Assembly: GCA_023014365.1 (NCBI GenBank)
Contig: JAEBUN010000051.1
Coordinates: forward strand, 62,001-126,000
Direction: 5' to 3'
DNA: 64,000 nucleotides
From: Lepiota brunneoincarnata
Lineage: Eukaryota > Basidiomycota > Agaricomycetes > Agaricales > Agaricaceae
Of this stretch, positions 1 to 12,060 are shown piece after piece. The notes beneath the pieces are model-generated. The model was not told the DNA's origin, did no database searches, and worked only from the letters and a program-made list of their open reading frames with translations. The position numbers and the translations under genes are program-made. Numbering within the stretch: position 1 is the first letter of the stretch; every line of letters starts with the position of its first letter.

Positions 1-270
1 GTAGGTGCCATAGGTGAGTAACTAGCCTCAGGATTTGTAGATCACAGCTATGTGGACTGGATGAACATGCAATGGTAGCTTTAGTTTGAAGCAATCTGAT
101 CATTCCAAATAATGGGCCCAGCCCCAAAAATTACACCTCATGAACACAATCATGAAATTGATCATGGCGAGATTCAACTTGTTACAACAGAGGGTATTGA
201 GAAGACAGGGATGATCTAAATGCTACATGAATATAAGAGTGCTACAAGTACGAAAGAATTTAACAGATAG
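1..270. other. window edge, no gene seen
   Basis: I see no coding signal here. It lies downstream of the membrane-protein gene that is read toward it from the right, so it probably holds that gene's 3' untranslated region and terminator. Confidence 0.4.
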
Positions 271-2137
271 CTAGAGTGACTTTTGACATGAGTGACAACA
301 GAAATAATTAACACTACTTGCACTAATGTTGGCTAATTCGTGGGATGGTATGGGTATGGATGTGGGTGAGTGTGAAAGGTCCAGGCATTCAGAGAGTAAG
401 GAGCGAGAGATGTTGTCCAAGTTGAAGCATAAAAGCTCTTCTGGCTTAACAAGAAGGAAAAGGATACCAAGGAGCAATGCCGCCAGGGCAAGAGTGACAA
501 CAAGGCTGATAAAAAACGGTCGACTGGCGACCAATGCCATTTTTTCCACCCGGCCAACAGCTTCGGTTGAGAAGGTGTTGAAGTTGGGAATCGAAAGTGT
601 TCCGACGCCCGGTCTGGTTCCGTTGTATCCGTCAAAGAAAGCCTTTGATGCTGAAGCAAAGAAACGATTCATGTTGTCGTTGATTACCGGTATCGGGAAA
701 GGTTTGAAAGAGGTGTCACAACGATCTTCTTCTGTACAGAAGAATAGGAGTCGTGAGATTGAGTTGAACCCACTCGACGTGACCCCAAATACAGAATCAG
801 GGAAGTTGAGGGCCATGTCAGGGACCAATCTTCCGGTGAATTGAGCACGAATCGTGGAATGGGAATCGATATTTCCGATTAGTGGATGATCAATTGGTGT
901 GGAGGAGAGCAGACCACCCTCCAGGGTCACGTCTGCCGGATAGACCTTAACCTGGGGATCGCAAATCAGGGCAGTTACTGACTGAGCTGTTTGAGGTAAT
1001 ATCAGCCCTGTCCCCTGGGCCTGCGCTCGGATCTCGTCACGATTGGATACTGGGAGGCCAGTGAGGTCGAGAGTTGGAACATCAGGTTGGGAGGCGTTAC
1101 GGCCATAGTCAACGAACATCAGAAAGGCACCGAGAAACGTTGATGGCCAGGATCCTAAGAGAAGTAAACCTGCAAGTGTGCAGGGTGAAATGCTGTGAGT
1201 ACAAGGTCGCACAGTTGATGTATTCCAATCACCTGAATCTCCATCCAAGCTCGGCCCAACAAACGTGAGGTTTTCAAGTCTCCAAAAAATCGAGCCACCA
1301 TCCCAAGATGTAAAATTTTGGAAAGTTGGCTTACGCCATGAACAGCTGAAATTGAATGACATGACATCACTTTTGTACATGATCCTGCCGCCGTTCTCCT
1401 CTGACGCTCGTTTCTGTGGCCAGGGGATCATAACGCCCGGTGACGATTGAAATCCAAAGGGGGCCTTTTCGAAGAGCTCCATGCGAAGGATCGAATTTGC
1501 TCTGGATTCTATAACCCATGTGTTATCGTCTTTGAAATCGATGCCCGGCTTGACACCAAAGGGGAACGAGACATTAGCCACGGAGACCTCAACCGGTGCA
1601 TCCACGGACATCGTTATCACGGCGGTTGCGCTTGGACCCAAAACCCCAATGGTCGTAAGTAGTAGCGTCAATATCATCGCTGCTCGATATCGTGCCGTAG
1701 CGGCCTTCGAAAGGAAGTGATGAGCCCGGTTGGGGAAACCAGCGGTCAGTTTCGACACCCTGTCCGTGGAACCCGACTCCAACAATCCCGTCTGCTCGTA
1801 CTGCGCCAGCCATTCGGAGCTAAAAACGAACAAGAGGATGTCCTTCACAACCATGGCAGCTAATGCATGCCAAATAATGGAGATGACGGTGAAAGCACCC
1901 TTGGCCTCGGAGAGTGTGACGTGGCTAGGTAGATAGAGAATGATGGGTTTGATTAGCACGCTGGCGGATAGAGCGATGAAAGCAGTCTCGAGGAGACCAA
2001 AGAGAATGATGCGAGAGAGGATGGCTTTCTTCGTCAGGACATCGACTGGGATCCTTGGCTGTCGGGGTGGTGGACAAGGAAGAATCGCCGAGGTGAAGGA
2101 AACGACCGTCTGGAAGACATAATAGAAGAAGAAACGA
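271..2137 (-). CDS. Agaricomycete transmembrane glycoprotein, 3' exon(s)
   Basis: A long open frame of 562 codons (271-1959) stays open upstream to a splice acceptor (CTCAG) near 2138, so the main exon is about 1.87 kb. Near the N-terminus is an aromatic membrane segment (FFYYVFQTVVSFTSA), then a second (ILFGLLETAFIALSASV) and a third (AMILTLLLTTIGVL). A large region with many N-x-S/T sites follows, and near the C-terminus a hydrophobic helix (FISLVVTLALAALLLGILFL). I recognise the pattern FSSEW, then GSTDRVSKLT, from an abundant family of uncharacterised Agaricomycete membrane proteins, which also includes the gene at 21268-23516. The role is unknown; topology suggests a large extracellular or lumenal domain. 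The first exon was not identified. Confident in family, not in function. Confidence 0.7.
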
Positions 2138-2694
2138 CTGAGGGATCACATTAAGCCTGGTCGGTGTAGCACAAGCGTGCATTATAACTATTTGCCCAAA
2201 ATGAGAACAAGCACGTCGAGTGGGTGGGAATCTCAATTGTTTATAACCAGCCAACTCCTTCCATGTTTGGAAAGGTGTTTGTCACGTAAATCGCGTGAAC
2301 ATATCTCTTATTTTGCTACCAAACAAGAGGTAACCTACTCGGAATCCCTTTCATCATCCCCCATTAGTCGATTCTCGACAATTTCAATCAAACACGCCCG
2401 TCTCCCACGACCAAGGAAAAACGTCCCTATCAGCTTTCGAGATAGCTCTCTCCTTGCATTATCGTGGTGCAAGGATATACAATTTACACGGGTTGCCCCA
2501 AACTGCGCACGGCATCATACATCCCAGAAAGATTCAAAAAAGAGGGATAAAACTCACTTTTTCATCGACAGGAAACACAGCCGGTTTCATAGGCCGCCAA
2601 TATTTCTTCAGGAGCTCGTTATCCGTGTCGCTGCTGGCAGAAAGCCTGATTAACTCATTATTGCGATCGCCCTATCCAATAGATCGGTGCCTCA
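2138..2694. other. intergenic between membrane protein and NACHT gene
   Basis: This should hold the 5' exon or promoter of the leftward membrane-protein gene and the 3' end of the leftward NACHT gene. Open frames occur on both strands, but none shows recognisable protein features. Confidence 0.35.
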
Positions 2695-4685
2695 TTATGG
2701 GTAAAATGGTAAGGACCAAGTCCCTGAAAAACGCACCAGAGAATAGAGCCAATTGGAAAGTTTCGAGAACCTCAACTCCGACACTTGGCCCAGATGACAG
2801 AAATTGAGTTGCTCGAGCTCAGATACCACTTTTGCAATATCATCCTCATCTACAGCCCAGCAAGTTTCCCAGCCGCCACGCCAATTCATAAAGTCGGAGA
2901 ACTGATTAATCAAGTAGTCGAACTCGACGTCCCATACGTTCCATCTTAGTTCCGGAGATGAGTTACGACAATCACCCCGGTCTGATGAGGAGTTAGAATA
3001 GAACTGAGTCGTAGATATCGGACATTACTTACCTTCCAGTATACAATGTTGCTCAATAGAACGATTATACCATCGAAGCGCCAGGACCGCAACTTCGGCG
3101 CGGATTTTTGCCTCGTTCAGGGCCAAGTGCCCAGATCGGCTGGGGTCCCTGAGGAAGTCACCGAATGAGGCATGATAGAATTGTAACCCCTTGGTGTGAG
3201 CTTCAGTAGGAGGAGGGACGTTTAGCACAGAGTGTAACCTCCGGAGAGAGCTGTAGAATGTACTCTGGCTCAGGCAGAAAAAGTTCGAGACCCGCTGGGC
3301 AGGGAACCCACTGGGATAGAGGATGCAGAAGCCAAGGATAAGCATCGTAGTCGGAAGGGTACGGGCAGGAATATCAGAGAGGATTTGTCGATAGAGGAGA
3401 TCTAGTGCATGCAGCGGATTGAGCGCCCCGAGCATCTGAGCACCCCCAACGAATCTCAGACAGATGTCTAGTTGGGAAGGCGGGTCGCTGCAATCCTTGT
3501 CACCAACGAACCTGAGGACAGTCGAGGCAAAGATGAAGAGTCCAGATGCAGCAGCTGCGAGTCGTTGTAAATGACCCTCTGCCGGCCATGGCTTATCCTC
3601 TTCAACACCAATGATGTCCCAGTATCGCTGGCGAATATCGTTGAAACCGCCCTGGAGAAAACAGCGGACGTCTCTTTGCGCTTCGGCATCGTCAATGGAC
3701 AACTCCTCGCGTTTGCAGTTGATTTCAAAGTCTGCCCTTCGAAGTAAATACTTTAAATGCGACTCGGGTCGGCTACAGATTATCCAAAGGAGGGGGAATT
3801 TATCGATCGGTCGGACGTGCTCGCTGACGAGTTCAATAAACTCGCATTGCTCCTCTTCTCCTTTACATTCGTCCAGCCCATCCAGAATGATGAGCAACGG
3901 CTGCTCGGCACCGAATGACTGGCGAGTCGTCAAGATAATAAATGGTTCGATAATGAGTTTCTTGAACTGGGAGCGCAAATCCTTCTCGAAAATCGTTGAA
4001 TCGTCGACAAGCATTTGTGTAACGAGTCGCTTATAGTCAGGAAACTTGACAGCAAGTTGATAAGTGAGGGTAGGAATGACACGAAGGGGATCGTTGCGGT
4101 CATTAAGCCTGGAGAAGAAGAAAGCAGCGCCGAGCCGACCGATATCTCGGCAGTGTTCAGCAATGGTTTGTGCGATCGCCGACTTGCCAGTGCCTGCAGG
4201 GCCCAGGAGCCATAGCATGCTCCAATGGCGCTGATCATCTGTGAGCCAGGTCGTGATTTTTCTCCGAATTTCCAAGCGAGTTTCGGGGTGACATTTGGGC
4301 GGGGGGTATCGGGCGGAGGAGTCTACTTCAGCCCCGGATATTCTTTGTTGTTCAAGGAGTTGGATTGCTATATCGCCGTTGTGTCAGTAACTCGAAAAGT
4401 GTAGAGCGAGGAATGGATCCACTCACCTATCCTTCCTGTCTCTAGGAGGTGCTCAGTCATGGTGGGATTGTTAATTACAAAGTGATGAGCTCCGGCGAAA
4501 GGACCCGCAGTCTGTCCCTGCTGTTGTCCTACATCTGCGGAAACGGTCTGGGATGTAGTAGTGTTGGTATTAGAGGCTTCCCAGACAAAACGGGACACAA
4601 AGGATACAAGATCCAGCAGCATGAAGGTAGAGAGCATCCGCCGAGCAGCTATCGATACAAGAGCGCTCACGTGCTTCAACAACAT
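2695..4685 (-). CDS. NACHT-domain STAND NTPase
   Basis: Exon 1 (4685-4427) encodes a short N-terminus carrying the motif GAHHFVINNP that precedes NACHT domains in Agaricomycetes. A 59-nt GT-AG intron (4368-4426) joins in frame to exon 2 (4367-3033). Exon 2 carries YPPPKCHPETR just before the NTPase, the Walker A LLGPAGTGKSAIAQT, the Walker B LLIILDGLDEC and a sensor-like WIICSRPESHL. A third exon (2944-2695) resembles the usual helical tail of the family (WDVEFDYLINQFSDF). No WD40, ankyrin or TPR repeats follow, so the effector or sensor part is short. NACHT proteins of this group are thought to act as signalling ATPases in non-self recognition; that is inference here. The last junction, with a GTAAGT donor and a TAAG acceptor, leaves the third exon one base out of phase, so either the boundary or the sequence is wrong there. 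Confidence 0.8.
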
Positions 4686-6179
4686 ATTTGGCGAGAGGAC
4701 GTCTCATGACATGTCAGGTTGCGGCAAAGAGAATATATAGGTCGCATCCATTGTACTATCATCTCTGTGCCTGTCAAGATATGATGGTCCCGATTGTCGG
4801 GTATGTATGGACTTCTATCAGGAGTAGCATGAAGGAATACAATAGAGAGCGGATTTGACATGATACTGGATGGAGGGATGTTATGTGTCGGCGTGCTACG
4901 GTAGCTACATTGGCTAGTGCAGGTTCCTGCTTCGGACAGCCGATGCCCTGTCCACGAGCCATGGAGTAAGGTATGAATGGATGATGGGCAGGTTGGTGCC
5001 CTCGGTACTCCTCCTATTGGGCACTACTTAAACGCTGCGCAAATAGTTTACTCGACACTGCGAAGATATGAACGCACTTCCATGCTGGACATACCTGATA
5101 TCCATCCAGGATGAGCATGCTCCGGACTGATTGTGTAGCGTAACCACTTGAATAATGATCCAGATTGGATATGATATGTCGTATGCACCCACGTGCCTCA
5201 ACATATCAAGTGCATTAATCATTCACTCTACCGCCCTTCTCCCTGTTGCCATGGCCAACTCGACGCTACCCATATTCATATCCAAAATCTATCGAACCAC
5301 AACATAGGTACCTCGTCTACGGCGATTTTCAGGCCATGCACAACCCTTCCAACCTACAATGCGTGACCGGACCAGATAGGTACAAGGAACTAAGCAACTT
5401 CCACAAGGACGCGCCCCTCACCTAGCAGGGCCTCTCCTTTCAAATACTCTTGGGCGTTCAGGTATTACTCAGATAACGGGATAAAAGTCAGTGTCGGTTC
5501 TAACTGCTTCCTGGGCTATGCAGGCTGTGTGCAAGTAAACGGCAACCCTTATTGCAGGCGCACTGAGATCTCCGAGGCTCACGACTTCCGACAAGGTGGG
5601 GAGCCCTTACCGGTCTCGCTTTTATTCCCTTCCTCCCCCCCCTCGTCCAGTCATGTCCTTTATAGGGAGCCACAAACCGTTAGCATGCACCCCCAGCTCT
5701 ATTGGGACCATCTACCACGTCGTCCAACCCTCCTTCGTATGCTCTTTCCCAGCACTAACTGACACCCTAATAAAGTCACCCCATCATCAAATACAGCTCT
5801 TTCTCCCGCATGACTTGTCCCAATCCCTTGGACACCACGACGACCTCCACAGTCTCCTATCATGCGAATCGTTTCTATGGCCTGACATCAACTATGGCAC
5901 CTTGGCTCGTTACCTCTCATGAAAGTTCTTAAACCGCTATGGTTGTTTGCGGCACATTGCATACGCGGTATGAGGCAACTGTTTTTCATAAACACGCCCA
6001 GCAAGAAGTTGTAGGGAATCCAGACGGGGTCGTGATTGAACGGTAATGGCGACGACTTGAGCAGTGAGAGTGGGGGGTGTGGGAGGTAGCAAGGGGAAGG
6101 AGAGTTGTCATCGTCCTCTTCGGTGCAACCACTTGCACCTGCAGGAGAATGGAACTCAAACGAGGATATATTGTTGAGT
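4686..6179. other. gene-poor stretch
   Basis: About 1.5 kb upstream of the NACHT gene. Only short, unrelated open frames occur on both strands and none has recognisable motifs or consistent splice sites. The proximal part presumably holds the NACHT promoter. Confidence 0.4.
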
Positions 6180-6460
6180 GGCGATGACACCGTCGAAGCG
6201 CTCGCACCCCAAATGGCACACTCCTAAATGCCTCCCCCAATGTCAATTCCTGGAGGTACGTGATCCGCGCATATCACAATCACTCTCATTAACTTATCTG
6301 CTCCCCTCAGGCTATCGATGTTCCGATACCCGCTCCGCCCAATCCCTGTGCCTCTACCTCCACCTCTTATTCAAAGCCCGGCCAAGGCCAGCCAGTTCCA
6401 GGGCCTGTCTTCGACCCCGAATGGCTCGTGACAACCCACACTTTTCATCCTTAGCTCTCC
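6180..6460 (+). pseudogene. fragment resembling RNA lariat debranching enzyme
   Basis: Reading rightward, a segment ending KCLPQCQFLE is followed by a GTACGT donor at 6256 and a CTCAG acceptor at 6310. It then continues in frame as AIDVPIPAPP and, 30 residues later, FDPEWLVTTHTFHP. This order recalls the part of Dbr1 just after the metallophosphoesterase domain (KCLP-x2-FL, an acidic or hydrophobic strand, then DPEWLA). The catalytic N-terminal domain is not found upstream and the frame closes soon after FHP. I infer a relic of a duplicated DBR1-like gene. The alignment is from memory of the family and is short, so this is tentative. Confidence 0.4.
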
Positions 6461-8681
6461 ACGACGCGTCGACAACCGCCTTTTCTCTAAGGTATCGAAG
6501 CATAAGAGTTGGTCGCCAAGGCGAGGATGTGAGTAGCTGAAGATCTGCAAAGGGATGCGTCCAAGCTTCGTTTTATTGATTGGGTTTACACAAACCACAG
6601 ACAGTGACCTGGGGTCGTCTGTACACGACATCCAGATATTCGTGCGTACAGCACCTGGTCTTCCTTCCTCCTCGGGAAAAATGAATCATGATCATGAACC
6701 TCGGCCGCCGGAGTATGCTAATTGACAAACCGAGGCGTTCTGTCGTATGCTTGGGACTGAGAGCGAGATTAACCTGGTGCACTACGAGAGAGTGGTGGAA
6801 AGGGCTGGATGGGGATGTTATGCAATGAGCTGCGTTGATATTGTGTTGTACATTGAGCTAAATCAGAATCCTGTGATTACACTATGCAGAAAATAAACAT
6901 TGATTCTAAGGGCGAGTGGGTGCAGATACAAAGTTCTTGACTCAAGTAGAATCACCCATTGTCTTGCGGGTGGGGTCAAGACCCTAACTGGCTCTTGCAG
7001 AGCATCGAAAAATCCCAAAAAATCATGATATTCAACAAACATTAAGGTCCCAAACAAACACAGCTCTCCAGAAGATAGTGCACTAATGTGACAGAATTAA
7101 ATCAGGTTGGGCCCATATCAGAACCTGACACTGTCGAGTCGAGCCGCACGAACACACTTATCTAGTAGGGCATCATTAGAAGCATCCCTTCAAGGCGGCC
7201 GGACGAATGCTTCACCAAAACCTTTCGTATGCCCTGCCAAACACTCCACAAACTGGCGCAATCGCTTTGTCCCTCAAACGCCACAACGCCACTCCTCCTG
7301 GTAACACGCACAGGAGGATACACGCATTACGGGACAACTATAACCGGACACCTTGTTGTCCACTTCATGTAAGCCAAGGGCTATGCACCCCCGGAGGGCC
7401 GTTCACAGAGATGTAGAACATAATGCATCATTATGCACCGGCACCGATCGGACGTTATGCTCGAGCACGGGAAAACACTGGAATTCCAAGCCGGGGCGAG
7501 CGTCCCCCGTGCCAAAAACCCTTTGTGCACCAATCGACACGGCTGTTGGTGAACTTCTTAGATTTGAGATGCGTTGATTTGAGCCGGTATGTATACCGTG
7601 AATGTATAGACTCTAGACAGGTCCATGTGGAAGTTGTTAATAGCCTTTTACTACTTGAGCGGGTAAGGACGTGGCTCACGGTATATTTTGTGAGCGTTAT
7701 CGGAGTGGTAGAAGATCAAACTGCCAAAGCAACAGTGACAGGCGCTCTAGCTCGCGTGGCTGGTTTTGATGCGGAACGGGTCTGAACGCCAACCGGTGCA
7801 TCGTGGACGGGGAGTCCTCTTCCGCATCCAGATATTCCTGCACTCGTATCTAATTCATCATCTCTTGGACTCATAACAGTTCACAATAATGTTTACTTCT
7901 TATCCCTAGTCCCCTATAACACATCAGCAGCCACCTTGTCCTAGGAGAATCAAGGTGTGAAAATTGGTTATCAATGTAAGGAGATAGGTGACTAAACATC
8001 TTTCAGAGAATATGTGCTGAGGCTTGTTCTGAAATTCAAGTTTTACTGATCATGTTTGTGGGTGATCAAAGATTGTCTATACATGCACAACATCCAGGTA
8101 TTTGTGCATATAGAATCTGGCCCGGCGTTTCCGGCTTCCTTCGAGGGCCCTACCTATCAGCACATTCTAACACACAAACCAAGGCTCTCTGCCGTACCCT
8201 TCTGATTGAGAACAAGATTGGCCGAACGGAGGTAGTGACGAATAGGTTACGTCGAAAACTACGTCATACATTCATCTTTAATGCAACAAATAGCCAAGAG
8301 AAAACAAAGCGACGGAAGTAAAGGAGTAAAACGAGGTTCAAGGATAAGGTTACAGGCGTTAAGAGGTCATTGTGCATTCTTCGTCCTCCATAAGCACCAG
8401 GCAACAGGGTGCCCAATAATGTCGAATGCGCGAGGTATAATCATGAGGGGATTAATGGTTAAGGAAACATTCCGCGACGAAGTCAGAACGCTCCTCGTTG
8501 CTCATAGAAAATGGCAGCAGCAGCAGACCGGTTCGTAGTACCGGAGTAAAAGCCGAGGAGGTCAGCCCCAGGGATAGGGACTCCCTTCCGGTGTCTACGA
8601 TCACACTCAGTGTAAGAAACGGGCCGCTGGCGAAATCAAGGCTTACAGTTCTTTCACTGGGGGGGTGACCACCAACTTGCG
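6461..8681. other. gene-poor stretch with degenerate duplicated segments
   Basis: No gene is supported. Two parts resemble each other: about 6600-6790 and about 8060-8230. Both contain a form of catccagatattcgtgc and, about 100 bases later, gacaaaccgaggc-ctct-ccgta. A third, shorter copy of the first motif lies near 7825. They look like old copies of the same repeat family. Reading frames in both are broken by stops. Confidence 0.35.
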
Positions 8682-9431
8682 TCAGCTATGAGGGTCATAG
8701 GAGTCATAGGCGAACGCACCTCGAATGATGAAATTCGCTAGCATCGCGAAGAATAAGACGATGCTGAGAATAACGGGCCCTGCGACAGCGTCGAAATGTC
8801 CCGGGTCCCGCCTGCGAATCATGGTGATGCGATGTTGATAGATGGCCCATGCATAAATCTGGTTCGGTGGGGCGGGGTTAGTGGGAACATTCTCGCAATA
8901 ATAGAACACTGGACGCGCCATCGTGCAAACGCTGATCAAAGCGTAAGTGTATGCAAAATAAGTTGCAATATCATCCTTGGATGCGTTGAAGAGGGCAAGG
9001 GAGAGTGTTGCAAGCAGAACAGACATGTTTAGCCACGACACCCAAGCTGTCAAAGTGTGAGAATGGCCACAATTCGGAACAACGAAGCTTCGCTCACTAC
9101 GCTCGTTGGCAAACCAGACTTTGCCCTCCACCCGGACGGGTGTGGGCATCTTTTTGGGGACACGCACCTGCGACGGCAGGTTGATGGAGTGGTAGTCGCG
9201 AACTGTGGGTTGCTGCCCCTCACTATTCGGCTGTGTTTCTGGGATGTCATCGGCGCGTGTATAGCGTTCTGGCCTCCGGAGTCTAGGAAGAAGAGCAAGG
9301 GCCGCGGGGGAAAACGGGGATAGGAAGGCTTGCAAGGAGCGTTGGATGATAGAAGGGTGCTCCTGGTACTGGTCGTGTGCCTGTGCAGAGTCATCGCCGT
9401 TGGCGGCGCCGCTGCGCTGCGAGGTCGACAT
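8682..9431 (-). CDS. VTC1: vacuolar transporter chaperone subunit 1
   Basis: VTC1 is the small membrane subunit of the VTC polyphosphate polymerase complex, which makes polyphosphate and moves it into the vacuole. The protein has a low-complexity N-terminal extension of roughly 75-100 residues, longer than yeast Vtc1 (129 aa). It then has the family core: VWFANERTWVSWLNM, a helix (VLLATLSLALFN), a second helix, YQHRITMIRRRDPGHFDAVA, and a third helix (GPVILSIVLFFAMLANFII). An intron at 9047-9097 (51 nt, GTGAGC...CAG) is needed to join ANER to TWVSW. A second at about 8859-8918 (60 nt) removes a linker before IYAWAIYQHR; its apparent donor is GC, not GT. Removing both leaves about 212 aa in frame. 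The gene diverges from the DnaJ gene across 163 bp. The family call is firm; the second intron's donor is less certain. Confidence 0.88.
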   Translation of the reverse strand: MSTSQRSGAANGDDSAQAHDQYQEHPSIIQRSLQAFLSPFSPAALALLPRLRRPERYTRADDIPETQPNSEGQQPTVRDYHSINLPSQVRVPKKMPTPVRVEGKVWFANERSERSFVVPNCGHSHTLTAWVSWLNMSVLLATLSLALFNASKDDIATYFAYTYALISVCTMARPVFYYCENVPTNPAPPNQIYAWAIYQHRITMIRRRDPGHFDAVAGPVILSIVLFFAMLANFIIRGAFAYDSYDPHS

Positions 9432-9594
9432 GGGAGATATTGAACAAAGTCGCTCTCATCTCGGCCGGAGGATTCGGCCTATCAGGCCGTGGGAAAATGT
9501 GACATCATGTCGCATTTACTAGAACCCTCTAGTACGACCAGCAGAATAAAACACCCCTGCGCTCCCGCATCTTTGCTCCCCCCACCTCCATCAC
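9432..9594. promoter_or_regulatory. shared divergent promoter of VTC1 and DnaJ genes
   Basis: Only 163 bp separate the two start codons, which point away from each other. The DnaJ side carries an A/T-rich gaataaaac about 45 bases before its ATG and a C/T-rich stretch (gctccccccacctcc) just before it, typical of basidiomycete leaders. A small palindromic block, ctagaaccctctag, sits centrally; it is not a clear heat-shock element. Confidence 0.5.
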
Positions 9595-10885
9595 ATGGGC
9601 ACAGACTACTACAAACTACTCGGCCTCGACAAGAGCGCCAGTGAAGATGATATCAAAAGGGCCTACAAGAAGATGGCGAGTTCACCTCTGGTTTCACACC
9701 CTAATCGCCTGCTGACTCTGCTCCCAGGCCTTGAAATGGCACCCAGATCGAAATAAGAATTCAGAAGAAGCCACAAGAAAATTCAAAGAGGCAAGTAAAC
9801 TCCTCTCTCGCCCGCGATCTGTCTCATTTGACTCTACCAGATTTCCGAGGCCTTTGAGGTGCTCAGCGACAAACAGAAACGGACTATCTACGATCAGTTT
9901 GGTGAAGAGGGACTGAAGGGTGGAGGTCCCTCCCCAAGTCCAGGTGCAGCAGGTGGCTTCCCAGGTGGTTTTGGTGGTTTCCCCGGTGGGGGTGGAACCA
10001 CCTTCTCCTTTACATCTGGACCGGGTGGTTTTAGCGGTGCAAGCGGATTCCACCCATCAGACCCCCAGAAAATCTTCGAGTGCGTGTTTTCATTTAGTCT
10101 TTAGGTGCGCAGTCATATCTAAAATCCACCCTCCTAGGCAAATGTTCAGCAGTAGCGGGATGTTCGGTGGAGGAATGGGCAATATGTTCAGTGCCGCACA
10201 CGGCATGGATGACGACGACGACACGAACGGTTTTCATTTCACATCCCGTGGCGGAATGCCCGGTGGCATGCCCCGCCGATCTCATCCTTCACGCTCACAG
10301 ACATTCGGCGGCCCAAGAACCCCTCCGGAGAAACCATCAGAGATTCACCGACCACTCAAACTATCGTTGGAAGAGCTCTGCACTGGCGCCACCAAACACC
10401 TGAAAGTCGGCCGTCGATTACTTGATGGCACAACAGAAGACAGAGTGCTCGAAATTAGCGTCTTGCCAGGTTGGAAGGATGGTACAAAAATACGATTCCC
10501 TAATGCTGGAAATGAAGTTCAGCCAACCGGGGAAGCTCAAGATCTCGTATTCATTGTCGAGGCAAAACCACACGATACCTTCACCCGCGAAGGAAATGAC
10601 CTCGTTTGCTCTATCAAGGTACCACTTGTAGACGCCCTGACAGGTTCATCGGGCACAGCCGCGAGGAAGACAGTGACGCTATTGGACGGGCGGAAGCTTC
10701 AAATTGCCGTCCCTCACGGTATCCTAAAACCTGGACAGGAGACAACAGTAGCGGGTGAGGGTATGCCGATCAGGAGAGAAGGCAGCACCAAGAAGAAGGG
10801 TGATCTTGTCGTCAAGTGGGAGATTGTATTCCCCAACTCCTTGACGTCCACGCAGAGGGATCTCATCCGCAAGGCGTTGACCTAG
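9595..10885 (+). CDS. type II DnaJ (Hsp40) co-chaperone, Sis1/DNAJB1-like
   Basis: A cytosolic or nuclear Hsp70 co-chaperone that delivers substrates and stimulates ATP hydrolysis. Exons 9595-9675, 9728-9790, 9841-10079 and 10138-10885 splice to 376 codons, normal for Sis1/DNAJB types. In order come the J domain ([20 protein letters not shown], the HPD triad in KWHPDRN), a G/F-rich segment of about 130 residues (repeated GGFPGG and GGGMG), and two C-terminal beta-sandwich domains ([40 protein letters not shown]). There is no cysteine-rich zinc domain, which makes it type II. Introns 1 and 2 start with GC (GCGAGT, GCAAGT) and end in CAG; intron 3 is GT-AG. All joints keep the frame and recreate conserved sequence, so the exon structure is well supported. 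Confidence 0.95.
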
Positions 10886-11341
10886 GGTGAGGAACGACCT
10901 TTTCGGTTGATTTTCAGTGAGTATCCCTAATAGACCTATCCTACCCCAGCACGGGCTGAAAGAGCGCGGAGCTACCGCTCCTGGCTCTTCGAGAGGATAG
11001 TGGAAGGGAGGTTTGCACCTCGGTGGCGAGGCGGATCTTTTAATGCATGTCATCTGCGAGCGTGGTTTGAAGACGACGACTGTGGACCCTTTGTTACTGT
11101 AGCGATACCCCCTCCTATTTTCTTTGTTTTTCACTTAGATCTGTATAGTGGATTAATCCACGGCTCACTGTAATTCTAGTTGCATGACTTGTTTCTTATG
11201 GTTAGTTGCGAGTTGCTTCGTTTGATCAGACTTATTAGTCGCTCGAAGTCATAATTATAATCTGCGACAAGCTTCAGTCATTTCCAAGGTCAAGCCCCCA
11301 TGACCCGAACAGTGAACACACCACTCCATTTACAACCGAAG
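10886..11341. other. intergenic
   Basis: Holds the 3' untranslated region of the DnaJ gene and the upstream region of the degenerate tandem copy that follows. No coding features were seen. Confidence 0.4.
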
Positions 11342-11620
11342 ATGTCTTTCCCCCCCGGACTGTTCTACGTCCATATCGTTAGTAGTGAGGATGCTGGCGA
11401 ATAGTCCAGTGAGTATCATGATCAACACCTCCAAGGACTTAAGTGACAAAACCCAGCTTTCTGGGGCTCCGGCAGACGACTCGAGACGAGTTCTTGCAGG
11501 ACGAAAAGCACCACGCTGTATAGAATCGCCTCACAGCGAACCCCCCTATCCTGGGAGCTGAAGCGGCTCACAAATTATCACCTACGGCTCCTCCGTCATG
11601 GGATCAAGTATAGTTTTGAA
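11342..11620 (+). pseudogene. degenerate 5' copy of the gene at 12061-12932
   Basis: The first 120 bases align with those at 12061: the start codon context atgtctttcc, the GLFYVxI segment, the GTGAGTA site and the block caaaacccagctttc are shared in order. Here the frame hits a TAG about 20 codons in, and the following exon is shortened, with the middle of the second exon missing. The third exon is absent. It is a partial tandem duplicate that has decayed. It lies about 720 bases upstream of the complete copy in the same orientation. Confidence 0.65.
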
Positions 11621-12060
11621 TTTAGGGGCAAGAAACGTTTTAAAATAGCTACCGACTTGCCCTCTAGGAAACCAAATTGCTCCGGATATCAGAATTAAAA
11701 CACACCCGTACAGCTCACCTTTCCTCTATTCCCCTGCTAAGAGCGGGTATTCAAACATTCGTTGGTCAATATTACGGATATAGTTTAGATAGAAGTAAAA
11801 TTCTCCTTTTCCCATCGACAACGGCCGCCCCAGCCCCGCGAAGCCTCTGTGACATGTTCTGCTTGAGAGTTCTGGCTCGTGTCCTTTTCTTCTATCATAC
11901 TGCGGAGAAGCTCAAACAGGTCACTGATGACGAACCCGTGCTCACTCCAGTTGATATCGATAAGTGCCATTTTCAGGCGACCGGAGTTGCGCTTCCCCGT
12001 GAATAAAATACGATGGCCCAGGGCGCAACACACCACTGCACCTGACCATACATCCCAAAC

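Noticed and set aside
2177..2653. 158-codon plus-strand frame
   Set aside because: No domain, no start or splice context, and unusual composition rich in Ser, Arg and His; probably chance.
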